Positions 38,486 to 46,946 of a stretch of 64,000 nt of DNA are shown here, in pieces. Below the pieces are notes generated by a model. The model worked only from the letters and a program-made list of their open reading frames with translations. It was not told where the DNA came from and searched no databases. Source of the DNA: Cochlodiniinecator piscidefendens. Lineage in GTDB: Bacteria > Pseudomonadota > Alphaproteobacteria > Rhodobacterales > Rhodobacteraceae. The stretch lies in contig NZ_JAAOIE010000001.1 in NCBI RefSeq assembly GCF_011326755.1, positions 212,344 to 276,343 of the forward strand. Direction: 5' to 3'. A program made the position numbers and the translations under genes. The first letter of the stretch is position 1. Each line of letters begins with the position of its first letter.

Positions 38486-39717
38486 TCGTATTGTTCCCGG
38501 TATTTACGCACCACATAAAGCGCAAGCACATTGAGGCCGAGTGTGAAGACAAAAAGCGTAAGACCAAGTGCAAAAGCAACAAGCGTCTCTGGCGCAGAAA
38601 AGTCGGTATCGCCGGTAAGCTGGCTGACAATTTTTACTGTGACAGTCGTCATGGCCTCGAACGGGTTGATAACTTCACCAACCCCTGAACCGAGCTGCGC
38701 AGCAGATGCCCCCGCCCCTAATACTACAATCATAGTTTCGCCAATGGCCCGTGAGGCTGCCAGCAAGATCGCGCCAACGATCCCAGGTAACGCAGCTGGA
38801 ACCACAACTTGACGAATGGTTTCGGATTTAGTTGCGCCCAGGCCATAAGATCCATCGCGCATCGCCTGCGGCACAGCGTTGATGATGTCATCAGACAGCG
38901 ACGACACAAATGGGATCAGCATAATCCCCATAACAAGCCCTGCGGTCATAACAGACGACCCACTATCGCCAAGCCCGGACGGTTGCGCGATCCAGTCTCG
39001 CAGCAATGGGCCGACGGTGACCAAGGCAAATAAACCATAAACGATTGTTGGAATGCCCGCCAAAATTTCGATCAAAGGCTTCGCAATAGAACGTGTCTTT
39101 GGTCCCGCATATTCAGACATGTATATAGCGGCAAACAAGCCGATCGGCACAGCCACCACCAATGCGACAAAACTGATATACAGCGTGCCCCAAAGCAGCG
39201 GTAAAATGCCCAGATCAGACCCACCTCTGAAATCAGGTGACCAGACAATATTAAAAAAGAAATCTTTCAATGCGTACTGATCAAAGAAGTTCAGAGTTTC
39301 CAACAGCATGGACATCACGATGCCAACCGTTGTCAAAATCGCAATAGAAGCGGCCGCAATCAGCAATACCATGACCCAACGCTCAGTCAAATTACGCGCA
39401 CGTACATCGGGTTGCGCTTTGGATACGGCCCAAAGGCCACCAATAACGCCAATTATCAGCATGCCGTAGCCAATGAAATCTGGCGCAATCAGCGCGCTTT
39501 CTGGATTTTCGGCAAAGCGCTGTATCAGCAACCCAAAAAGCATGAATGCCGTTGCGGGAACAAAAACGCTAAATGCGGCGTTCCAGCCATAAAATCCAGG
39601 AAGAGAATGCATATTGCGCGAGTCATTGCCCGCCGCGCGCATCACGCGTTTTTGCGACACCCAAAAACCGAGGGCTGCAATCGCGATCAAAGTCACCAGA
39701 GAAAAGAAAAGTGTCAT
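38482..39717 (-). CDS. pstC: Phosphate ABC transporter permease PstC
   Basis: A 411-residue permease, longer than the E. coli protein because of an N-terminal extension with three extra hydrophobic segments before residue 150. The C-terminal part has the usual six helices and the coupling loop GSYGLGATKSETIRQVVVP. It forms the membrane channel with PstA. It follows pstS after a hairpin and overlaps pstA. Confidence 0.94.
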   Translation of the reverse strand: MTLFFSLVTLIAIAALGFWVSQKRVMRAAGNDSRNMHSLPGFYGWNAAFSVFVPATAFMLFGLLIQRFAENPESALIAPDFIGYGMLIIGVIGGLWAVSKAQPDVRARNLTERWVMVLLIAAASIAILTTVGIVMSMLLETLNFFDQYALKDFFFNIVWSPDFRGGSDLGILPLLWGTLYISFVALVVAVPIGLFAAIYMSEYAGPKTRSIAKPLIEILAGIPTIVYGLFALVTVGPLLRDWIAQPSGLGDSGSSVMTAGLVMGIMLIPFVSSLSDDIINAVPQAMRDGSYGLGATKSETIRQVVVPAALPGIVGAILLAASRAIGETMIVVLGAGASAAQLGSGVGEVINPFEAMTTVTVKIVSQLTGDTDFSAPETLVAFALGLTLFVFTLGLNVLALYVVRKYREQYE

Positions 39718-39744
39718 TTGTCGGCCTAGACTATTCCAAGGAAA

Positions 39745-39770
39745 GCTGGGGTGCCCAAAAGCGCCCCAGC
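39745..39770 (-). terminator. Intercistronic hairpin after pstS
   Basis: A ten-pair stem (GCTGGGGCGC with GCACCCCAGC on the minus strand, one G-T pair), a six-base loop and TTTCCTT downstream. It stands eight bases after the pstS stop and before pstC. It probably acts as an attenuator or a 3' stabiliser so that the binding protein is made in excess over the permeases. Confidence 0.7.
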
Positions 39771-39777
39771 AATTGGT

Positions 39778-40821
39778 TTACATGTTGTCGCCGTTTGCGA
39801 CTGCGTCTTGGGTCTCTGCAAGCTCTGGATCGGACACGAGGCCATATTCAGCCAACGGGCCATCTGGGCCTGCGATTTCGTCAGATACGAAGAACGAAGC
39901 GTATTCCTGAAGACCTGGGATCACGCCAATGTGGTCCGCTTTGATGTAGAAGAACAAAGGACGTGATACTGGGTATTCACCCGTTGCAATGCTTTCAGTT
40001 GACGGAACAACATCAGACATTGATGCAACCTGAAGGCGGCTTGTGTTATTTTCGTAGAATGCGAGACCAAACACGCCGATGCCTGCTGGGTTGCTTTCGA
40101 TACGCGCGAGCGTTTCCGTGTAATCACCATCGATATCTACGGTACGGCCGTCTGTGCGCAATGCGATACACGCGCGTTCAGCTGCTTTTTTGCGATCTTT
40201 CGCGGTTTCGCCTTCAGCATGTTCTAAGAAGTAGTCAAAGTCACCGACAGCTTCGCAGCCAGCAAGGATAACATTGTCTTCGAAAACTTCGCGTGTGCCG
40301 TGCTTTGTACCCGGGATGAACGCTTGGATATCTTGATCTGGTAGATCAGCATTCACTTCGTTCCAGTTTGACACGGTGTTCTCAACAACTGCGCCGTCGA
40401 TAACACGCGTGTCGGACAGCGCCATGTACCAGTCAGCTGGTGTAAATTCAAAAGCGTTGCCGTTGATGTCGGATGCAAAAACGATCCCATCATAACCGAT
40501 GCGAACCTCAATAATGTTGTCCACACCGTTTTCAGCGCATGTTTCGCGTTCGCTGTCTTTGATCGGACGCGAAGCGTTTGCAATATCGATGGTGCCTTCG
40601 CCAACACCTTCACAAAAGTTTTTAAGGCCAGCAGAAGAGCCGCCCGATTCAACAACCGGAGTTGGGAAATCAAAGTTTTCGCCAAAGGCTTCTGCTACGA
40701 TAGAAGCATAAGGAAGAACGGTTGATGATCCAGCGACCTGAATTTGGTCACGGGCGTTTGCAGCGGTTGCTGTTACGGCTGCAACAGCGAGAGTTGATAC
40801 GGTCAATTTCACAAAAGACAT
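39778..40821 (-). CDS. pstS: Periplasmic phosphate-binding protein PstS
   Basis: A 347-residue substrate-binding protein with a signal peptide ending TAANA. The first phosphate-contact loop is VAGSSTVLPYASIVAE, the second VESGGSSAGLKNFCEG, and a later TKHGTREVFED is typical. Four or more cysteines are spread through the chain. It catches phosphate for PstCAB and is the first gene after the Pho-box array. AATTAGGAGC precedes the ATG. Confidence 0.95.
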   Translation of the reverse strand: MSFVKLTVSTLAVAAVTATAANARDQIQVAGSSTVLPYASIVAEAFGENFDFPTPVVESGGSSAGLKNFCEGVGEGTIDIANASRPIKDSERETCAENGVDNIIEVRIGYDGIVFASDINGNAFEFTPADWYMALSDTRVIDGAVVENTVSNWNEVNADLPDQDIQAFIPGTKHGTREVFEDNVILAGCEAVGDFDYFLEHAEGETAKDRKKAAERACIALRTDGRTVDIDGDYTETLARIESNPAGIGVFGLAFYENNTSRLQVASMSDVVPSTESIATGEYPVSRPLFFYIKADHIGVIPGLQEYASFFVSDEIAGPDGPLAEYGLVSDPELAETQDAVANGDNM

Positions 40822-40880
40822 TTTTTGCTCCTAATTGGATCGCGGCCTATCTGTTAGGCCTCGGCGCCGTGCTAATGCGC

Positions 40881-40925
40881 TTTGACAATGCTTTTGTGAC
40901 AGGTGTGTAACGCTTTTATGACAAG
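40881..40925 (-). promoter_or_regulatory. PhoB box array upstream of pstS
   Basis: Read on the minus strand, four 11-base units follow one another: TTGTCATAAAA, GCGTTACACAC, CTGTCACAAAA and GCATTGTCAAA. Units one and three match the CTGTCAT-N4 consensus well; two and four are degenerate. The array lies 60-104 bases before the pstS ATG, the position expected for PhoB activation. Confidence 0.75.
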
Positions 40926-40953
40926 CAGTTATTTTTAACGAATTGTTAGAAAA

Positions 40954-41973
40954 TTAACTGGATGGCAAAAGAACTGAAAATGTACTTCCGACCCCTAACT
41001 CACTGTTAATTTTCAAAAAACCACGATGCCGGCTGACGATGTGCTTTACAATCGCCAAACCTAAACCGGTTCCGCCCATTTCGCGAGACCGATGACTATC
41101 TACACGATAAAAGCGTTCCGTTAGCCGAGGTAGATGCGCACGATCAATACCAGCGCCCTGATCTATTACATCAACACGCACCCCGCGATCACGAAGTTTT
41201 GCATGTCGCGAGACATCTGAGATCATGACTCTAACCGTCTTGTCGCGCCCACCATATTTTACTGCATTTTCTATGAGGTTGGTGAAGACTTGCTGTAATT
41301 GATCTCTATCCGCTTTGACCATCGGAGAGGAACATTGAACCCCCATTTCGATCTGCACATTTCGGCTATCCGACATAGGACGCAGAGCCTCAATCGCAGA
41401 ACGCGTAAGATTCTCGATATTCACATCCTCGGTGGGTCGCATACGCTCTTCACCTTCGACGCGCGAAAGCGAAAGAAGATCCTGAACCAAACGATTCATG
41501 CGCAGCGCTTCTTTCTCCATAATCTCGAGGAAACGGTCACGCGCAGTCGAATCGTTCTTAGCCGCCCCACGCAATGTTTCGACAAAACCCAACAATGCGG
41601 TAAGCGGAGTTCTGAGTTCATGACTGACGTTTGCAACAAAATCTTTGCGCATTTGCCCTGCCGTTTCCAGTGAAGAAATGTCTTCAATACTGACAACCAA
41701 CCCGCTTTCAGCACTCGGCGTAGCTGTCACTTTATAACTGGTTTCATCCGCTTGAAAGTGGCTATTTTCGCAGGTTCTGTTGCTAATTGCCTTTTCAACG
41801 GTCTTAAGCAATGCAGGTTGACGCATCGCTGAAACATAGTTGCGGCCTCTTAACCGCTGCCCCAACAGTTCTTCGGCTGCAGGGTTGATTTCAATAACAA
41901 TTCCATTTTGATCGATGACGATAATAGGGCTTGGAATGGCAAGTAAGACGTCAGACAGTACCGGAGAAGACAT
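40954..41973 (-). CDS. phoR: Phosphate regulon sensor kinase PhoR (no membrane segment)
   Basis: A 339-residue histidine kinase. Residues 5-105 are a PAS domain (SPIIVIDQNGIVIEINPAAE). The HisKA helix carries H118 in NVSHELRTPLTALLGFVE. The HATPase domain shows NLIENAVKYGG, DQGAGIDRAHLPRL and GGTGLGLAIVKHIV. No membrane helix is visible, unlike E. coli PhoR, so it must sense phosphate through PhoU/Pst from the cytosol. I start at the ATG at 41973; the frame also allows TTG at 42039, whose 22 extra residues are basic and not membrane-like. Confidence 0.9.
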   Translation of the reverse strand: MSSPVLSDVLLAIPSPIIVIDQNGIVIEINPAAEELLGQRLRGRNYVSAMRQPALLKTVEKAISNRTCENSHFQADETSYKVTATPSAESGLVVSIEDISSLETAGQMRKDFVANVSHELRTPLTALLGFVETLRGAAKNDSTARDRFLEIMEKEALRMNRLVQDLLSLSRVEGEERMRPTEDVNIENLTRSAIEALRPMSDSRNVQIEMGVQCSSPMVKADRDQLQQVFTNLIENAVKYGGRDKTVRVMISDVSRHAKLRDRGVRVDVIDQGAGIDRAHLPRLTERFYRVDSHRSREMGGTGLGLAIVKHIVSRHRGFLKINSELGVGSTFSVLLPSS

Positions 41974-42180
41974 TAGGGGTTCTCTTTGTGTTGCTCTCCT
42001 GCGATGATTTTTTTTGGCATGTTGACAAAAAGCTTTCAATCGAAGGTAGAATTCCTATAATTACGTCAGGTTGTAGCGTTCGAGTTTCACAAGTTTGTGT
42101 CACGTAAAAGTTTCATTGGAAAGAGCGATGCGCCAAAGCGACGAAAACACCATTATCTCCCGCAGACGAGGCCCCGCTAA

Positions 42181-42576
42181 ATGAATTCAATTGGGGAATG
42201 CCAAAATGTACTGTCTCGGCGCATTATCGTCGTAGGTGATTTAGACAGTTGGAGAGCACAGGGTCGCGATCTTCCACAAGCCGATGAAATGAGATTCGCA
42301 GAATTTTCTGATATCAGTTCGTTTTTTCTAGCCCGCCATAAACCAGATGTCATTCTGGCGCCGCTATGCGCCAGAGGGTTTGACGCGCTTGAACTTACCA
42401 ACCGATTGGCGAGTGAAGGATATCAAGGCGGGCTTAGATTCCTGGCGCCAGATATACCCGTGCCAGAAATTATATTAATGGAACTATCGCGTCTTGCACC
42501 TGATATCGAAATTAAACTGATCGAAATATCAAAGCTTCAGTCAATCGTTACCGAAACTGAGATGCAGACCACTTAG
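42181..42576 (+). CDS. Conserved-looking receiver-like protein divergent from phoR
   Basis: A 131-residue ORF. IIVVGDLDSWRAQ, a DVILAPLCARGFDALEL segment and alternating strands and helices suggest a flavodoxin-like or degenerate response-regulator fold. The usual phospho-aspartate and lysine are not obvious. I do not recognise a named family. Its placement, divergent from phoR across 207 bases and ending four bases into aroB, may mean a link with phosphate signalling. No good ribosome site is seen before the ATG. Confidence 0.55.
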   Translation: MNSIGECQNVLSRRIIVVGDLDSWRAQGRDLPQADEMRFAEFSDISSFFLARHKPDVILAPLCARGFDALELTNRLASEGYQGGLRFLAPDIPVPEIILMELSRLAPDIEIKLIEISKLQSIVTETEMQTT

Positions 42577-43694
42577 CAAACTCGTTTTTCTTTCAAACCA
42601 TCCGTCAACACATCGCGAACGACCTGAAGGTCAACATCAGAAGTCACAAATGCGTCACCGATGGCACGGGCCATAATGAAGTTTAACTTTCCGTTCACAA
42701 CCTTTTTGTCTTGCCCCATTAGTTCAATAAGAGCATCGGCATCAGGCAATGCACCTTCGATATCTTTGATATCTGTTTTCATACCCATGTCTTTGAGGTG
42801 CGCACGTACGCGGCTCGGGCTTTCCTGACTGCACAACCCCAGACGGGAGGAAACTTCAAACGCCAGCGCACAGCCGATGGCGACCCCTTCACCATGCAAT
42901 AATCGGTCTGAGTACCCTGTGACAGCTTCCAACGCGTGGCAAAACGTATGCCCTAAATTCAAAAGCGCGCGATCACCCTGCTCTGTTTCATCGCGTGCAA
43001 CAATATCGGCCTTCATCTGACAGGAACGGCGCACGGCTTCGATCCGTGTTTCGGCATCTCCGGACGCCAACTTCGGCCCGTTTTTTTCGAGCCACTCAAA
43101 AAAAGACACATCCCCAAGCATGCCGTATTTTACGACCTCGCCATAACCCGCCAAGAAATCACGCTGCGTGAGGGTCCCCAACAAAGAAATATCAGCGAGA
43201 ACCAAAGTTGGCTGATGAAAAGCCCCAATAAGGTTTTTCCCTTGGGGGGCGTTGATCCCCGTTTTGCCACCAACTGAGCTATCGACTTGCGCCAGAAGCG
43301 ATGTGGGGATTTGAATAAATCTTACACCGCGCCGCAAAACAGCGGCCGCAAACCCCGTGATGTCACCAATCACTCCGCCACCAAAGGCAATGACGACATC
43401 ATTACGCTCGACTTGAGATTCAAGGAGCCATTCAACAGTCTTACTAAATTGAGGCCAAGATTTGGTGGCCTCCCCTGCAGGTAGAACCAGCGACACCATT
43501 TCGATACCGGCCTGGGCCAATCCGTCGCGCAACGTATTTAGGTGTATTGCCGCGACGTTTTCATCGGTCACAACCGCAACCTTTGGCCGTTTCAAAAAAG
43601 GTGCGATCTCCGCACCAGCTTGTTCAATCAACCCTGAACCAATGCGAATATCATAGGAACGTTCACCGAGCGCTACGCGTAGTGTTTCTGTCAT
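42573..43694 (-). CDS. aroB: 3-dehydroquinate synthase
   Basis: Second step of the shikimate pathway, NAD- and metal-dependent. The 373 residues contain the NAD-binding GGGVIGDITGFAAA, the TSLLAQVDSSVGGKTGIN loop, and NLGHTFCHALE with metal-binding histidines, plus a later LLHGEGVAIG. It overlaps aroK by four bases. aroK-aroB order is standard. Confidence 0.95.
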   Translation of the reverse strand: MTETLRVALGERSYDIRIGSGLIEQAGAEIAPFLKRPKVAVVTDENVAAIHLNTLRDGLAQAGIEMVSLVLPAGEATKSWPQFSKTVEWLLESQVERNDVVIAFGGGVIGDITGFAAAVLRRGVRFIQIPTSLLAQVDSSVGGKTGINAPQGKNLIGAFHQPTLVLADISLLGTLTQRDFLAGYGEVVKYGMLGDVSFFEWLEKNGPKLASGDAETRIEAVRRSCQMKADIVARDETEQGDRALLNLGHTFCHALEAVTGYSDRLLHGEGVAIGCALAFEVSSRLGLCSQESPSRVRAHLKDMGMKTDIKDIEGALPDADALIELMGQDKKVVNGKLNFIMARAIGDAFVTSDVDLQVVRDVLTDGLKEKRVC

Positions 43695-44239
43695 ATGGTT
43701 GTCTCCAACACCTCTGGTTTGGCCTGAAGCGCGGCAATCACCGCATCCGCCATATCTTCGATTGAGTATTCAGGTTTTGCATCTACAACAAGTGCGGCAT
43801 TTTCGTAAATTGGAACACGTTGATTGTATATATCTGTCAATGTTTGCAGGGGATTATCGGTTTGCAACAAGGGTCGTGTGTTCTTATGGCGTACACGTTG
43901 CCACAGTAGATCCAAGTCCACGCGCAACCACAAAGCCATACCCTTTTCCTCAATAATCTCTCGATTTTTGTCGGACATGAACGCACCGCCTCCGGTCGAT
44001 AGAATACCGCGTTCCTCTTCCAAAAGTCGCGTAATAACCTGACGCTCCTTTTCACGGAAAAACGGTTCACCATCGCGTTCAAATATCTCAGGAATATTCA
44101 TGTTAGCAGCACGAACAATTTCTTCATCAGAATCTAGAAAAGGCACATCAAGTTTCGCAGCGACAGCTTTTCCAACAGCGGTTTTTCCCGCGCCCATCAT
44201 CCCAACGAGCACTACAGTTTTTTTCAATAGCAAAGCCAT
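43691..44239 (-). CDS. aroK: Shikimate kinase
   Basis: Phosphorylates shikimate at O3. 182 residues: Walker A GMMGAGKTAVGK, the shikimate-binding DSDEEI, EREGEPFFR-like loop (FERDGEPFFREKE), GGGAFM and the RPLL lid arginine. Start ATG at 44239. It is translationally coupled to aroB (ATGA). Confidence 0.95.
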   Translation of the reverse strand: MALLLKKTVVLVGMMGAGKTAVGKAVAAKLDVPFLDSDEEIVRAANMNIPEIFERDGEPFFREKERQVITRLLEEERGILSTGGGAFMSDKNREIIEEKGMALWLRVDLDLLWQRVRHKNTRPLLQTDNPLQTLTDIYNQRVPIYENAALVVDAKPEYSIEDMADAVIAALQAKPEVLETTI

Positions 44240-44370
44240 ACCGGCACAGTCCCGCGCATTTCTCAGTTTTCTTCACCTCAATGGCGTGAACTTAAGCAAA
44301 AGGCTATATATATAATTTAAAAGGCGGTAGAAACCGCATGGCAGGCAGGCAATGATAGGGGAACAAACCG

Positions 44371-44505
44371 ATGGGGCGAATTATAAAAGCCGTTATTTTT
44401 CTGGTTGTTATCGGATTTCTTGGTGTAACCACTTATGCGTATCTTGGGGATATGTCCCCTGAACAAGTTGAAGTACGCGAAAGTGTGACCCTTGATTTTA
44501 ACTAA
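44371..44505 (+). CDS. 44-residue membrane protein upstream of the 508-residue secreted protein
   Basis: A short ORF with a good ribosome site (ATAGGGGAAC eight bases before ATG). It has a basic start MGRIIK, one hydrophobic helix at residues 7-25 (AVIFLVVIGFLGVTTYAYL) and an acidic tail. It overlaps the next gene by 14 bases. No function is known to me. The ribosome site, membrane helix and coupling argue that it is real. Confidence 0.6.
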   Translation: MGRIIKAVIFLVVIGFLGVTTYAYLGDMSPEQVEVRESVTLDFN

Positions 44506-46018
44506 AAGCTACATTTCCGGGCCGGTGTTGGCCGCCATTATGTCTAGTGCTGCTTTTGCTCAGGACCCAATGAGCGCAATCAATTGGTTGTCGCAATCCG
44601 TCGCATCTGAAGCAGAACGACCTCTCGAACAAGATATTGCCAACAATGCCACTGTAGAAACCATCACATCCCAGCCACTTGATGCCCCGGATTTAGATTC
44701 TATCGGACTCTTGTCGACTTCTGTAACGGGCCTTCCGGGCAGTTTATGGGTCAACAGCGAACCAGAAGAGATTGCGCGCCTTATTCGCACGTTTCCTCAG
44801 CAGGCCCTTCCCGCGTTAACCGAACAACTTAGAACGTTATTGCTGGCACAAACAGATCCTGTGCCAAATGGCCAAGGACAATTGTTGCTTGCTAGAATTG
44901 ACGCGCTTTTGGCTTTGGGCGCGCTCGAAGATGCTTTGGCATTATTAGAGCACGCAAATCCAACCACGAACACCGCGCTTTTTCGCCGCTGGTTTGACGT
45001 AACTCTTCTGCTTGGCCTTGAGGATCGATCATGCCAAGCCCTACGGGAAAACGGTGACATTGCACCATCGTTTCAAGCACGAATTTTTTGCTTGGCTCGA
45101 AACGGAGATTGGGATGCAGCCGCGCTTACTTTGAATTCCGCTGATGCCTTGGGTTATGTCGAAGACGCAGATGCCGAACTGATTTCTCGGTTTCTTGATC
45201 CTGAAGGCTTTGAAGGCGCACCAGTTCTTACTCCTCCTCAACATCCGACACCGCTTGTTTATCGTATGTTCGAGGCCATCGGCGAGCCAATTCCCACACA
45301 GAACCTACCGCTTGCGTTCTCACACGCTGCGTTGCGTCCGAATATTGGCTGGAAGCCTCGTGTAGAAGCCGCAGAACGTTTGGTGCGCGTAGGCTCTATT
45401 CCCGCCAATCAAATTTTGGGCATATACTCTGAACGTAGCCCGGCGGCCTCTGGTTCGATTTGGTCTCGGGTTTCTGCCATTCAACGCTTTGATGCCGCTT
45501 TACAATCAGACGATCGCGCCGAAATTTCGCGTACCCTTCCTCTCGTTTGGCGTGAAATGAGCCGCGTCAACCTTCAGCGACCGTTTGCTGAGCTATATCA
45601 GGAGCAACTCGAAGGTCGTGACCTAAGTGCGCCTGCTACAGCGGCCTATATTCATCTTGCTCTCTACTCCAACAACTATGAATTGGTCGCGAAGACACAA
45701 ACGCCACTCCATGGTGATGACGCGTTCCTTATGCAAATCGCGCAGGGGAATTTTGAAACAGCCAACGCCCAAACATCTGTGGAACGCGCGATAGTAGATG
45801 GGTTTTCAAATCAAGATTTCTCAGACCCCGACTTTGATATCCTGCTGTCTGAGAACCGAATTGGTGAGGCAATTCTAATCAGCCTGACCAATTTTGCTGC
45901 CGGCTCCGAAGGTGATTTAGAACGCCTTTCCACAGGAATAAACGGTTTAATGCGGCTTGGTTTGGAAGATACAGCGCGCCAGGCGTCGTTGCAGTTTTTA
46001 CTTGTTCAGGATTTGTGA
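44492..46018 (+). CDS. Secreted protein of unknown function before xerD
   Basis: 508 residues starting at TTG. The N-terminal 24 residues form a good signal peptide (MILTKSYISGPVLAAIMSSA ending AFA), which supports this start over later ATGs. The rest is helical, with repeated LLALGALEDALALLEHA-like and LARNGDWDAAALTLNSA segments that resemble tetratricopeptide-type helix pairs. It is therefore probably a periplasmic scaffold. No catalytic motif is visible. It ends two bases before xerD, so it shares its transcript with the 44-residue gene and xerD. Confidence 0.7.
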   Translation: MILTKSYISGPVLAAIMSSAAFAQDPMSAINWLSQSVASEAERPLEQDIANNATVETITSQPLDAPDLDSIGLLSTSVTGLPGSLWVNSEPEEIARLIRTFPQQALPALTEQLRTLLLAQTDPVPNGQGQLLLARIDALLALGALEDALALLEHANPTTNTALFRRWFDVTLLLGLEDRSCQALRENGDIAPSFQARIFCLARNGDWDAAALTLNSADALGYVEDADAELISRFLDPEGFEGAPVLTPPQHPTPLVYRMFEAIGEPIPTQNLPLAFSHAALRPNIGWKPRVEAAERLVRVGSIPANQILGIYSERSPAASGSIWSRVSAIQRFDAALQSDDRAEISRTLPLVWREMSRVNLQRPFAELYQEQLEGRDLSAPATAAYIHLALYSNNYELVAKTQTPLHGDDAFLMQIAQGNFETANAQTSVERAIVDGFSNQDFSDPDFDILLSENRIGEAILISLTNFAAGSEGDLERLSTGINGLMRLGLEDTARQASLQFLLVQDL

Positions 46019-46019
46019 C

Positions 46020-46946
46020 ATGCCCAAACATTGGATATCTGCATTTCTTGAAGCTGCCGCGGCTGAACTGAACGCATCTGCCAATACTCAAGAAGCCTAT
46101 GGGCGGGACCTGCTTAATTTCCATGATTGGTTGGCTGAGAAAAACGTCACATTCTCAGCGGCATCAACCACAGATATCGAAGCTTACCTTGTTTCGTGTG
46201 ATGCGGAGGGATTGGCGCAATCAACCCGTGCGCGGCGGCTTTCGTCAATAAAACAATTGTATCGCTTTGCCTATGAAGAAGGGTTTCGCACAGATAACCC
46301 TGCCCTCAAAATTCGCGGTCCAGGAAAGGTTAAATCGCTTCCTCAAACGCTAAGTGAACAGGAAGTAGATGATCTACTGAGCGCAGCTGCAGAAATCGGG
46401 CGCGACAAAATAATGCGTTCGCGTAACACCTGCTTGATGGAGCTGTTATACGCTACTGGCCTACGTGTGAGCGAGCTGGTTTCACTCCCTGTTGCTGCCG
46501 TTCGCGGAAATCCGGATATGATTTTGGTACAGGGTAAAGGCGGCAAAGAACGCATGGTTCCGTTGAACCCTTCGGCAAAGTCCGCTCTGGTAAACTGGGT
46601 GCATGAACGTGATAGGATTGAGGAAGAGAAAACCGCAAATGGCGCGATCGCCTCACCATTTTTATTCCCATCCCGTGGAAAACTAGGTCATATCACCCGA
46701 CAAAGCTTTTTTCTTTTGGTCAAAGAGTTTGCGCTTCATGCAGGAATTCCAAACGCGAAGGTCACACCGCACACTCTGCGCCACGCCTTTGCGACACATC
46801 TATTGGCCAGAGGTGCGGATCTGCGTTCTATTCAAACGCTACTTGGCCACGCAGATTTATCAACGACAGAAATATACACCCACGTGTTAGAAGAACGCCT
46901 ACGTGAACTGGTTCTAAAACACCATCCTTTGACGAAAAACGAATAA
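46020..46946 (+). CDS. xerD: Site-specific tyrosine recombinase, XerC/XerD family
   Basis: 308 residues, the size of chromosome-dimer resolution recombinases. An N-terminal SAM-like core-binding domain (ANTQEAYGRDLLNFHDWL) is followed by the catalytic domain with R149 (ATGLRVSEL), K173 (GKGGKER), H251 and R254 (HTLRH), H277 (LGHADLS) and nucleophile Y286 (IYTHV). No phage or integron context surrounds it. I start at 46020; the frame's GTG at 45957 overlaps the previous gene. XerD is preferred over XerC from overall resemblance. Confidence 0.9.
   Translation: MPKHWISAFLEAAAAELNASANTQEAYGRDLLNFHDWLAEKNVTFSAASTTDIEAYLVSCDAEGLAQSTRARRLSSIKQLYRFAYEEGFRTDNPALKIRGPGKVKSLPQTLSEQEVDDLLSAAAEIGRDKIMRSRNTCLMELLYATGLRVSELVSLPVAAVRGNPDMILVQGKGGKERMVPLNPSAKSALVNWVHERDRIEEEKTANGAIASPFLFPSRGKLGHITRQSFFLLVKEFALHAGIPNAKVTPHTLRHAFATHLLARGADLRSIQTLLGHADLSTTEIYTHVLEERLRELVLKHHPLTKNE

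Noticed and set aside
46020-46946. Phage or integron integrase
   Set aside because: Length, catalytic residues and housekeeping context fit chromosomal XerC/D, and no attachment-site repeats were seen.
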